From Leguminivora glycinivorella (lineage: Eukaryota; Arthropoda; Insecta; Lepidoptera; Tortricidae): 64,000 nucleotides of DNA. Positions 29,778 through 39,433 of the stretch are shown in pieces. Positions within the stretch are counted from its first letter, which is position 1. The number at the start of each line of letters is the position of its first letter. The position numbers and the translations under genes were made by a program. The stretch spans positions 3,737,501 to 3,801,500 of the forward strand of contig NC_062990.1 in NCBI RefSeq assembly GCF_023078275.1, in the 5' to 3' direction. A model generated the notes under the pieces. That model made no database searches and was not told the DNA's origin. It was given only the letters and a program-made list of their open reading frames with translations.

Positions 29778-30192
29778 TCTTATACTTTTAAACGAGAAAT
29801 TCTTGTATATTTATTTATTTATTTATTTATATATACCGACGATCTCGGAAACCGCTCTAACGATTTCGCTGAAATTTGTTATGTGGGGGTTCTCGGGGGT
29901 GAAAAATCGATCTAGCGTAGCCTTAAACCCCGTAAAACGCGAATTTTCGAGTTTTTATTTCGCGTTAGTAAACGTAAAATATTGTCGTTAATTTCGCCGC
30001 GCGCGCATCGATTCCGCTTAGCTCAGTCGTACGAGGTCGGTCTAATGAACGCAGATAGATCGTAAGTTTCAGGGTTTCGAATCCCGGCCAGAAATTAAGT
30101 TTTTTTTTTGTCTTTTTTTTTACTTTGTATTTATAAGAGTTTTTTTTTATCTAAAGAAAAATAGAACCGAGCGAAGCTCGGTCGCCCAGATG
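29778..30192 (+). mobile_element. Helitron/Helentron-like non-autonomous unit K, copy 1
   Basis: Starts TCTTATACTTTTAAACGAGA, with a (TATT)n run 30 bp in. Core GAAACCGCTCTAACGATTTC, GAAATTTGTTATGTGGGGGT and CGCGAATTTTCGAGTTTTT. 3' end GAACCGAGCGAAGCTCGGTC plus GCCCAGATG, in which ACCGAGC/GCTCGGT is a short terminal hairpin. 5'-TC and a 3' subterminal hairpin without TIRs fit rolling-circle elements. Copy 2 is at 61410-61910. No Rep/helicase. Confidence 0.75.
30011..30093 (+). repeat. tRNA-like module inside unit K
   Basis: TTCCGCTTAGCTCAGTCGTA (A-box region) and GGGTTTCGAATCCCGGCC (B-box/T-arm) are 50-60 bp apart, but no full cloverleaf with a clear anticodon stem. Absent from copy 2, which has a different internal module. 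Confidence 0.6.
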
Positions 30193-30599
30193 TTTTTATT
30201 TTAAAGGTGGTAATAAAATATTCATTTCATTTCATTTATTTGTTGTAGTCATGTACAATTTACATTCAATAAATAAATAAATTCTGAAAATTGAAGTATT
30301 CAAAATTAATGAGTAAAGACTAAAAGAGCAGCAAAATTCTTTATTAGCCTTAAATTGAGTTGTGTGAAAAATGGCCCAACATTTCGGGTTACTAAAATAT
30401 TCCTTCTAAGATTCCATTGTTCATTTCATTCTTTATGGGGCTTAAAATACAATTTTTACGGATGAAAAACAGAATTAAGTTATTTACGAAATATGCTTTG
30501 TGTTTTAAACGGTTGTGACATGATTTATTATCGGAAATATTGCTTTTGCTGTGCCAACGTCACAATAGTAAGCGCTGCTTTGTAAGCGTATCCATATTT
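30193..30599. other. No gene recognised
   Basis: AT-rich, with a CATTT microsatellite at 30222-30240. Confidence 0.4.
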
Positions 30600-31168
30600 T
30601 AAATAAATATAAGAAGATCCATACCATCTCATACATTAAAATTAAAATTTTGAAAAACCCCGACCGCGACATAGTAGACCGATTTTCATGAAACATGGCT
30701 AAGAACACTCCCGACTAACTCAGCTTTCAGACAAAAAAAACTAAATCTAAATCGGTTCATCCGTTTGGGAGCTACGATGCCACAGACAGACACACACAAA
30801 CAGACAGACAGACAAACGGACAGACAGACAGACGGACAGACAGACAGACAGACACGTCAAACTTATAACACCCCATCGTTTTTGCGTCGGGGGTTAAAAA
30901 ATGCGACCGCTTAAGAACGCGCATACACTAACACCAACACATGGATGGCGCCACAAAAAATGTCTTGTTTTCAATTACACTTGTAGATGGCGTCACCTTT
31001 GACATAGATTTATGGCTCGAAAGTAACACTTAACGCCAATCTATAAGTAATCGATGGCAACAAGGCATTTTTTGTAGCGCCATCTATGTGTGGTGTAGTG
31101 TAAGCGCGTTCGTAGGCGGTCGCATTTTAATGTTTGGGATGGTATGATCTTCTTATATTTAATCTATG
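30600..31168. mobile_element. MITE F, copy 1, split by Repeat D
   Basis: TIRs of about 65 bp: AATATAAGAAGATCCATACC near 30603 and GGTATGATCTTCTTATATTT at the right end, both with GCGACCGC and a CTTAAGAACGCG-type block. The centre contains TTTGACATAGATTTATGGCT and two GATGGCG pairs. Repeat D (30644-30898) is inserted after ACATTAAAAT. Confidence 0.8.
30644..30898 (-). repeat. Repeat D, copy c
   Basis: Complete minus-strand copy from AAATTTTGAAAAACCCCGAC to GTTTTTGCGTCGGGGG. Inserted in MITE F between TTAAAA words. Confidence 0.85.
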
Positions 31169-31478
31169 GCGTATTGTAGCTAGCTCTCGCTCTTCTGTAG
31201 GGGCGCGACAGAGACAGACTGCGTTACGATCGGTGTCTAGCCAACGTTACGATTGTCACTTCGGTGAGGTCGACAGGAATGAAAATTTCTATTTGTTATT
31301 TTGGACTTAAATGGTTTATTAGCCAACAAAAGTTGGACAGATGACATGGATTGGCCTGATTTTAATATTAATGTTTGCTTTCTTGTTTCTAATAAGTAAC
31401 AGTTCTTGAGAAAATTGGAAGTTGTCAAATAAAAGGTGATTCATAATATTGTCTTCGGTTACCGCGATAGTTACTAAT
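31169..31478. other. No gene recognised
   Basis: A GGGGCGCGACAGAGACAGAC piece resembles MITE G interior; nothing else. Confidence 0.35.
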
Positions 31479-31682
31479 GAAATAAACTATGGAAACGGAT
31501 ATATATATTTGTGGTCATGGTTTGTAATATTAAATTTCTTGTATGTGGGTAGTTTTTGCACATTGTAATTTTTCCTCAGTCACCCGTTGACCACGAACGC
31601 TGTAAAGTGTTCGAAACGTCGGGATGAATAAAATTATAAATTCATTATACGCGATTTAATCCGTTTCCATAGTTTTATTTCA
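31479..31682 (+). repeat. Penelope-like 3' end remnant / small inverted element
   Basis: AATAAACTATGGAAACGGAT at 31480 and ATCCGTTTCCATAGTTTTAT at 31655-31676 are inverted. Between them lies CGAACGCTGTAAAGTGTTCG plus AAACGTCGGGA and ATACGCGATTTAATCC, similar to the Penelope-like end at 20440-20500. The GAAACGTC word resembles one strand of a hammerhead core, but the CTGANGA strand is degenerate. Confidence 0.5.
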
Positions 31683-31744
31683 AAAGGTGATTCATTTTGA
31701 TTTGAAATGCTTAAATGACATATCATCCTTTCTTGGTAAGTCAT

Positions 31745-32066
31745 CATCATCCTCCTTGCGTTGCGTTATCCCGGCTCATGGGAGCCTGGGGTCCGCTTTG
31801 ACAACTAATCCCAAGATTTGGCGTAGCCACTAGTTTTTACGAAAGCGACTGCTATCTGTCCTTCCAACCCGAAGGGTAAACTAGACCTTATTGGAATTAG
31901 TCCGGTTTCCTCACGATGTTTTCCTTCACCGAAAAGTGACTGGCAAATATTAAATGACATTTCGCACATAAATTCCAAAAAACTCATTGGTGCGAGCCGG
32001 GGTTCGAACACGCGACCTCCGGAACGAAAGTCACCCGTACTTACCGCTAGGCTACCAACGCTTTTA
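31745..32066 (-). repeat. SINE Q (tRNA-derived), copy 1
   Basis: Minus strand: head GTTGGTAGCCTAGCGGTAAG (A-box) and GTGTTCGAACCCCGGCTCG (B-box). Then the conserved centre GGTGAAGGAAAACATCGTGA plus GGAAACC, ending in a GATGATGATGA tail. Full-length with pol III promoter. Other copies 32870-33170 and 50930-52015. Confidence 0.9.
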
Positions 32067-32088
32067 CAATGCATATAATGTATTAATG

Positions 32089-32325
32089 TTTTCAGTACAG
32101 ATGGTGCTTTTTTTACGCACTAGTGCCAGAAGTGGTTCATTATATATCAGGTCGAAACTTCGGAGGGCCATCTGTACTGAAAAATATCGTACGATACACG
32201 TGCGAAAAGGAAATTCGTAACTCGTGTCGATTTAAAACACTCCCTTTGGTCGTGTTTTAATTTATCGCCACTCGTTTTGAACTTCCTTTTTTACGCACTT
32301 GTATCGTAAAATGTACTATTAATTG
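32089..32325 (+). mobile_element. MITE N, copy 1
   Basis: Landmarks TTTTTACGCACTAGTGCCAG, CAGGTCGAAACTTCGGAGGG, CCATCTGTACTGAAAA, AATTTATCGCCACTCGTTTT and CGCACTTGTATCGTAAAATG. Partly palindromic. Other copies at 53222-53395 (part) and 62345-62825. Confidence 0.75.
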
Positions 32326-32869
32326 TTTTCTTTCAACAATCATTTGCACCCCTTTGCACTGACGTCTCAGTATGTATATTATTATGTATGATCAATGTGT
32401 ATGTTCCCTTGTATTACAATTTAAACATAAAGCTCCTCTAAACAGCCTTAACGTTCTTTATCAAGCAGTGATCAATTATCGTGAAACACGGGGTCAAAAG
32501 CCGGAAGAATTAAATTATTCTGTTCCTTCGGCCATCTGGCCGCTTCCTAAAATTCGTAATTGAGAGGCAAATTCTTCGTCTGCGGGAATATTTATAGAGT
32601 TCATAATACCTCCGTCTAATTATTCTTATTTAAAATACATTAGTCGAGTTGCACCACGTTTGTTGGATAAACATAAGAAAGAAAGAAAAAATATTTATTT
32701 GGTATAAAACATATAACAAGATACATAAATGCATGAGAATCATTAGGTACTGTTATACCAAATAGGATGTCGCTCAGCGTAGACCGTATCTAAGAGACAC
32801 GGCACTGATTTTCTGGGCACCCATAATTATAACTAAACTAAAACTAAACATTATCGTCATTCTAGCTTT
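32326..32869. other. No gene recognised
   Basis: A 63-codon frame (32372-32563, ending in SVPSAIWPLPKIRN) has no motif I can place. 32690-32860 looks like a LINE 3' tail by its TTATTTGGTATAAAACATAT wording. Confidence 0.35.
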
Positions 32870-33170
32870 ATTCTGGCATTCTCCACGGCTCATGAGAGCT
32901 TGGGGCCCGCTTTGACAGACTGATGATCTAAAGATTTGGCATATTCACTAATTTTAAGATTGCGATCTGACCATCGAACCCGAAGAGTAACTAGGTCTTA
33001 TTGGGATTAGACTTTTCGCTGAAGCTGCTTTTCGATGAAGGAAATCATCGTGAAGTAACCACCATGTTTTCTTTCAGCGAAGAGCAATTGGTAAATATCA
33101 GATGACATTTCGCACATAAGTTCCGAAAAACTCATTGGTACGAGCCGGGGTTCGAACCGAGCTAATATTA
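32870..33170 (-). repeat. SINE Q, copy 2 (degraded head)
   Basis: Shares CTCATGAGAGCTTGGGGCCC, CCGAAGAGTAACTAGGTCTT and TACGAGCCGGGGTTCGAACC with copy 1. An internal local duplication sits around GAAATCATCGTGAAG. Confidence 0.8.
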
Positions 33171-33376
33171 TTATTTTACGGTTTTAATTTAGAATATGTT
33201 TTATCTTATATTTTGTTATGTATTGACGAAATTAAAGAAAAAAATAATGGAGCTTATATAACAACCCTCTGATGGGCACAGGCCCACAAGCCCAATGCGG
33301 ATTAGATACCTTTGAATTCCTTCGCAGATATTGTATGCAGGATTCTTCGTGATGTTTTTTTTTTTTCAATTCTGCA

Positions 33377-33600
33377 CCGTTCGTCCGATTTCCCATTCGT
33401 CTAGTCAGTCTTCATTCGTCAGTTTCTCAGTTCGTCAATGTTATGGTTTGTCAATTGCTCTGTTCGTCTGGTACCCATTTCGTCAATTGCCCAGTTCGTC
33501 TAATTCCTCGTTCGTCTAATCTGTTCCCATTCGTCCATTTATCAGTTCGAGAACTTTCTGGTTCGTCAATAATTGACATGTCCTCAATTTCGTTTGTCCT
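33377..33600 (+). repeat. Degenerate tandem repeat with period about 16
   Basis: About 12 copies of a word like GTTCGTCAATTGCCCA, each with a TTCGTC core and length 15-21. The open frames over it are repeat artefacts. Confidence 0.75.
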
Positions 33601-33889
33601 ATTCTTCCATAAGGCGGTTAACGGTCAGCCAAAACACTACTATTAAGATTTTAAATTAAATTAGCATACTTACTAAGTGGTATTATCATCTCTATACCAC
33701 ATCCCCGACGTATCTTATGACCTAATTCAGAAGGCGGGCCGACCCAACGTAACAAGGTTGGAACCTTCATTTGAAAGCTAAATTTTTGTTCTTTTTTAAC
33801 ATCTTGTAGTTTCCAGCTCTTGACCTTTTGAGGGCTTTACAGGGGTCTGTTTATGGGGTTTTCATAGTAGAAGAACGTATGTATGTATG

Positions 33890-34146
33890 TATTGCCCGTG
33901 TGGTGACGGGTTAAGAATTTCACCACCCCCTTTCTTCCCGTGGGTGTCGTAGAAGGCGACTGTGGGATATGGGCTAAATTGTGGCGTAGGCGAGAGCGAG
34001 AGGCTGGCAACCTGTCACTGAAATGTCACAGTTTAGTTTTCTATCAACCCCTTATTTGCCAAGAGTGGCACTGAAACTTGAGTAGTTTCATGTGCTCTGC
34101 CTACCCCTTCATGGGATACAAGCGTGATTGTATGTATGTATGTAAG
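33890..34146 (+). repeat. SINE A copy (full length)
   Basis: From GCCCGTGTGGTGACGGGTTA to CAAGCGTGATTGTATGTATG; about 255 bp; the best plus-strand example. Confidence 0.9.
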
Positions 34147-34245
34147 AATGTATGTAAGAAAAAGACGATTGTGTACTAATCCTTCAGGTGGCTGAGCTAC
34201 AAGTTGCATAGTGGATATTAAGTGGCGCGGCTGTTTTATAAAACA

Positions 34246-34415
34246 CTAGCTTTTGCCCGCGGCTTCGCACGCGTTGGAGAGAAACAAAATGTAGCCTATG
34301 TCACTCTCCATCCCTTCAACATCTCCACTTAAAATCACGTCGGTTCGTCGCTCCGTTTTGCCATGAGAGACGACAAACAAACAGACACACACTCTTTCCC
34401 ATTCATAATAAGGAG
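34246..34415 (+). repeat. Repeat J copy
   Basis: CTAGCTTTTGCCCGCGGCTT, TAGCCTATGTCACTCTCCAT, TCGCTCCGTTTTGCCATGA, then ACAAACAAACAGACACACAC. Confidence 0.7.
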
Positions 34416-34599
34416 CCGGACTCTGGAAAAAAACAAGCTGTTAAGTGGCAGGACCTCCTCCTGACGATGTACCGATATATAATAAAACCGTCCAAGCTAT
34501 ATCTCATTATCATCATCATTTCAGCCCTTAATCGCCCACTGCAAGTAGCATTCGTCACTAAATAAAGACGGCATTCAGTAAAGGTTCAACACATTTCTA

Positions 34600-35010
34600 T
34601 CTATCTATATAGCCTTTTCTTCTGAACATAGTCTGGTGTTTATGGTTGTTTGTTTAGATGAAGTCGCGTAGTTCAGTGTGCCTGTTGGCATAGGCCTCCT
34701 CCAGCTCTTTCCAGTGTTTCCTCTGCCTGGCCAGTCTAGTCCAGAAAGGCCCTACAGTGGTTATAATTTCGTCCTCCCATCGTTTGAGTGGTGGGCGTTG
34801 AGCTCTTGAACCATCTCTGGGGTGCCACATGAGGACTTTTTGGCTCCATTTTTCGGTCTTACATCTTACAGTGTGGCCGGCCCACCTCCATTTTTGCATG
34901 TCTATGTGTGTGAGGATGTCTCTAACTTTGGTTCTTTCCCTTATGTCGATGTTACGGCATTTATCCTTTAGTTTTACACCCAACATACCCAACATACTCA
35001 ACACCCAATT
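34600..35010 (-). pseudogene. RTE-type reverse transcriptase C-terminus
   Basis: The frame 35004-34654 on the minus strand reads RTKVRDILTHIDMQKWRWAG then HTVRC and WHPRDGSRAQRPPLKRWEDE, ending in a W-K-E-L-E-E-A-Y block. The WAGH, R-P-x-x-R-W-x-D-[ED]-I and W-x-x-L-x-E-A-Y words are the RTE C-terminal signature also seen at 26288-27235. Catalytic domain absent; frame open. The outer end near 34594 has ATCTATCTAT, the likely 3' microsatellite. Confidence 0.8.
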
Positions 35011-35426
35011 ACTGGTTTATTTCCTAATTAAAGTCATTTTAATACATGAAAGTGGAAAATGTACCCAGCGGATATTTGATCGAGTCTGGCATAATTTACA
35101 CAATGGAATGTATTTTTTCCATGGAATGATTTTAGCCGTTTCATTATGAATCCAGGGATATACGGTTTATGCTCAACAACCCTACATTTTTTGAGAAATT
35201 ATATTTTAATTCTCTTTATTCATTTCAATTCTTAGGCTAGGTATTTTTATAATATGATTATAAAAGTAAAATACAAAACCACATACCAACCAATACAAAA
35301 TATATAAACTTTTATTTATTATTATTTAATATTATAAATATTTTAATTATTATTAATCATATTTTCCATTAGTACGGATAAATAAACATTCGTTATTCCG
35401 TTGCTCTTTTCAAACTTTTTACATCT
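35011..35426. other. No gene recognised
   Basis: Very AT-rich; nothing seen. Confidence 0.4.
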
Positions 35427-35757
35427 GGGTGCGTAGCCGAATGGCACAAACGCTCACGAAACGCTCATGAAACGAAACGCTAGTAGATATCTATCTCTAT
35501 CGCTCTTGCACTTTGGCGCGACAGAGCCAGACTAACTGGCGCGGCGTTTCGTTTTCGTTTGGCGTCGGAGAAATGCCATTCGGCTACGGGGCCAGGGTGC
35601 GTAGCCGAATGGCACTAACGCTCACGAAACGCTCACGAAACGAAACGCTAGTAGATATCTATCCCTGTCGCTCTTGCGTATTGGCGCGACAGAGCCGGAC
35701 TACGTTTCGTTTTCGTTTGGCGTCGGAGAAATGCCATTCGCCTACGGGGCCTGGTAT
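35427..35757. mobile_element. MITE G, two tandem copies
   Basis: Each about 160 bp with inverted ends GTGCGTAGCCGAATGGCA and TGCCATTCGGCTACGGGGCC. Interior AACGCTCACGAAACG, CTAGTAGATATCTATC and GTTTCGTTTTCGTTTGGCGT. Copy 2 lacks about 8 bp of copy 1. A third, inverted copy is at 60460-60612. Confidence 0.85.
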
Positions 35758-36111
35758 GTAGCGTGACGCCATACGCTTGTCATCGGCATGAGAGGTATGC
35801 TCTCCCTGATAGTAAAAAATGATTATTTAGTACTAAAATATAATTAGGTTGTCTGATAGAGATCGCTTACAGCTATAAGACCGCCTGTTGCTACCTATAT
35901 GTTCAATTTAATTATTTTATTTGTAAATCTGTTATCTTTGTGGTGCAATGTGGTGAACCTATAATGGCGGACCTATGATAATTGCAATTTTATAACTTAT
36001 CTGCGTGGATAAAGTATCCGTCATCATTGAAACGGAAAGAAAAGACTTCGATAGCTAAGGACAGGTAAAATAGAGAACAACACAAACAATTTTATTTAGG
36101 CTTCGCTAAGC
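35758..36111. other. No gene recognised
   Basis: Unique flank of element beta. Confidence 0.4.
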
Positions 36112-36119
36112 GTTTTTAT

Positions 36120-36400
36120 CAGGGACCGGACAACCCCTTCCGCGCTACAAGCCTTTCATTGGGAATCCCTAACGTAAGGACGACCCAATCGAGAGACTCT
36201 CCCTTTCGAACTGCAAGCCCATTCATTTGACTAGCCCTTACAAAAAACTAAGCAAAACAATAAAGCTAGCCCTGTGCATTGGCTTAGCGCTATCCGATAC
36301 GGCTTGCAAGCCTTTAATAAGGGTTACCCTTATTTTAAGCGCTATTTATAAGGCTTTCCCTTTTGTTAAAGCGTAGTCGAGCATTGCGTAAAAGAGACAG
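36120..36400 (+). repeat. Left terminal and subterminal region of beta
   Basis: TIR then repeated ACAAGCC, TAAGGGTTACCCTTA and TTAAGCGCTA words. They match in kind, not base by base, the right end at 44460-44683. Subterminal repeats of this sort usually bind transposase. Confidence 0.65.
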
Positions 36401-36779
36401 GATTATGAATCTAAGCTATTGTAAGAACAGGAAGGAAAATGCGCTGTTGCCACTCCGCACTATGCGCCCCATTTTTAATTTTGCAACGAAACATGTTTTC
36501 GTTGGATAAAAGTAGAACACGGCTAGAAATTATTTTTAATGAACTGGGAGACAAGGAAGTGATGGATCGCCTGATGGTAAATGATCATCGTCGCCCATAG
36601 ATCAGTATGTACGTTCGTACGTATGAATGTATGTAGGTATGTATGTATGAATATAATTATGTAAATATGTATGTATGCATGTAAATATACAGTGTTGGGC
36701 GAAAATCAATACAATTAACCATTAACATTACACATTGAAAACGTTAATTGCCAACATAAAAACAAGCCGTTTTCGTCAT
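36401..36779. other. Spacer in beta with SINE fragment and GTAT microsatellite
   Basis: GATGGATCGCCTGATGGTAA at 36561 is a fragment of the LINE/SINE tail family. A degenerate (GTAT)n lies at 36600-36690. No gene. Confidence 0.5.
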
Positions 36780-38727
36780 GCAACTCGCCTTGATGAGTTA
36801 ATTGGGTGAGCAGTTCCTAAGATAGAGCTGATGCTGAACCCTGGCTTTTCCCAGGGGAACGCGGGTTTGGTTTAACATAGGCAAGCGCTGTTTTCGTCAT
36901 CGGACTTGTTTTGATGAGTACTTGAGTGAGCAGTAACCAAGGTAGAGCTGATGCTGAACCCTGGCTATTCCTAGGGGAACGCGGGTTTGGAGTAACATAG
37001 GCAAGCGCTGTTTTCGTCATCGGACTTGTCTTGATGAGTACTTGTGTGAGCAGTAACCAAGGTAGAGCTGATGCTGAACCCTGGCTACTCCTAAGGGAAC
37101 TCGGGTTTCGTGCAACATAATAGGCAAACGATGTTTTCTTCATCGGACTTGTATTGATGAGTACTTGAGTGAGCAGTAACCAAGGTAGAGCTGATGCTGA
37201 ACCCTGGCTTTTCCCAGGGGAACGCGGGTTTGGAGTAACATAGGCAAGCGCTGTTTTCTTCACCGGACTTGTCTTGGTGAGTACTTGAGTGAGCAGTAAC
37301 CAAGGTAGAGCTGATGCTGAACCCTGGCTTTTCCCAGGGGAACGCGGGTTTGGAGTAACATAGGCAAGCGCTGTTTTCTTCACCGGACTTGTCTTGGTGA
37401 GTACTTGTGTGAGCAGTAACCAAGGTAGAGCTGATGCTGAACCCTGGCTATTCCTAGGGGAACGCGGGTTTGGAGTAACATAGGCAAGCGCTGTTTTCGT
37501 CATCGAACTTGTCTTGATGAGTACTTGAGTGAGCAGTAACCAAGGTAGAGCTGATGCTGAACCCTGGCTATTCCTAAGGGAACTCGGGTTTCGTGCAACA
37601 TAGGCAAACGCTGTTTTCGTCATCGGACTGGTCTTGATGAGTACTTGAGTGAGCAGTAACCAAGGTAGAGCTGATGCTGAACCCTGGCTTTTCCCAGGGG
37701 AACGCGGGTTTGGTGTAACATAGGCAAGCGCTGTTTTCGTCATCGGACTTGTTTTGATGAGTACTTGTGTGAGCAGTAACCAAGGTAGAGCTGATGCTGA
37801 ACCCTGGCTACTCCTAAGGGAACTCGGGTTTCGTGCAACATAGGCAAACGCTGTTTTCTTCATCGGACTTGTATTGATGAGTACTTGAGTGAGCAGTAAC
37901 CAAGGTAGAGCTGATGCTGAACCCTGGCTTTTCCCAGGGGAACGCGGGTTTGGAGTAACATAGGCAAGCGCTGTTTTCTTCACCGGACTTGTCTTGGTGA
38001 GTACTTGAGTGAGCAGTAACCAAGGTAGAGCTGATGCTGAACCCTGGCTTTTCCCAGGGGAACGCGGGTTTGGAGTAACATAGGCAAGCGCTGTTTTCTT
38101 CACCGGACTTGTCTTGGTGAGTACTTGTGTGAGCAGTAACCAAGGTAGAGCTGATGCTGAACCCTGGCTATTCCTAGGGGAACGCGGGTTTGGAGTAACA
38201 TAGGCAAGCGCTGTTTTCGTCATCGAACTTGTCTTGATGAGTACTTGAGTGAGCAGTAACCAAGGTAGAGCTGATGCTGAACCCTGGCTATTCCTAAGGG
38301 AACTCGGGTTTCGTGCAACATAGGCAAACGCTGTTTTCGTCATCGGACTGGTCTTGATGAGTACTTGAGTGAGCAGTAACCAAGGTAGAGCTGATGCTGA
38401 ACCCTGGCTTTTCCCAGGGGAACGCGGGTTTGGTGTAACATAGGCAAGCGCTGTTTTCGTCATCGGACTTGTTTTGATGAGTACTTGAGTGAGCAGTAAC
38501 CAGGGTAGAGCTGATGCTGAACCCTGGCTATTCCTAGGGGAACTCGGGTTTCGTGCAACATAGGCAAACGCTGTTTTCGTCATCGGATTTGTCTTGATGA
38601 GTACTTGAGTCAGCAGTAACCAAGGTAGAGCTGATGCTGAACCCTGGCTATTCCTAGGGGAACTCGGGTTTCGTGCAACATAGGTAAACGCTGTTTTTGT
38701 CAGCGGACTTGTCTTGATGAGTACTGG
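36780..38727 (-). repeat. 120-bp satellite array of beta, left (about 16 units)
   Basis: Period 120; on the minus strand each unit has ACTCATCAAGACAAGTCCGA and CCAGGGTTCAGCATCAGCT. A higher-order repeat is clear: 37081-37803 and 37804-38520 are near-identical six-unit blocks. The 697-codon open frame across it (36817-38910) exists because 120 is a multiple of three; a 3-bp insertion near 37119 also keeps frame. I do not treat it as a protein gene. Confidence 0.9.
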
Positions 38728-39166
38728 TAAAGCTGATATTGAACTCTGGCTGTACCTAGGGGAACTTAGGTTTGGTGCAACATAGACAAACCCGGTTTCC
38801 GTTATAGGCCCTGCCTTTATGAGGACTTGGGTGCGCAGTACCCAAGCCAGTGCTGTAGCTGAGACCTGGTGGTACCGGTGCAATATAAATAAACGCTGTT
38901 TTCTGTTCATAGTATGTTTCGTGTGAAATATCTTAGACTCGTCTTTATGACTGGTACTTGGTTGAGTTGAGTAGTACCATAGAATCTGTCAAACTATTTC
39001 TGTTGATTGTTGTGAATTCTATGAAGATCGTTTGAAACAGAAATACTTTTCTGGTGGCAATCAAGCATACAGCCCGTCTGATAGTAAATAGTTACCGCAG
39101 TCTATGGACGCTTGGAACTCCAGTATTCTCTTTATTCCCTGTGTTACTATTAGTGAAATCGATTAC
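38728..39166. other. Degenerate array edge and SINE fragment
   Basis: Two or three decayed 120-bp units (to about 38960), then a LINE/SINE tail fragment (39045-39125) up to the copia LTR. No gene. Confidence 0.6.
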
Positions 39167-39291
39167 TGTTGTAATAAAAACACGTAACTTCTTCTTTGTT
39201 GTATATTTATTTGTATAGTGACATATTTGTTTATTAGAATAACCACGGTAACTAACCATAAAGCAAATTTGAATCCTACCTATTTCCAACA
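39167..39291 (-). repeat. copia 3' LTR (125 bp)
   Basis: On the minus strand starts TGTTGGAAATAGG and ends TTACAACA. A purine-rich AAGTGGGAG, the likely polypurine tract, lies immediately inside (39292-39300). Confidence 0.85.
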
Positions 39292-39433
39292 CTCCCACTT
39301 AGGTAGGATATAAAATAACATAACAGTATAGTATCAACATAAGAGATGAACCAGTGACTCCCACTGCAATCATTACATTTCAAATAAAAATAATGGTCAT
39401 AATGACTCCCACTTAATACAAACGTTCAATTGT

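Noticed and set aside
34588..35006. Target duplication TCAACAC around the RTE fragment
   Set aside because: Only 7 bp, not at clean element ends; could be chance.
36817..38910. A 697-codon protein gene
   Set aside because: It consists wholly of 120-bp satellite units; the matching array at 42234-43693 is open on both strands, as expected from a period divisible by three.
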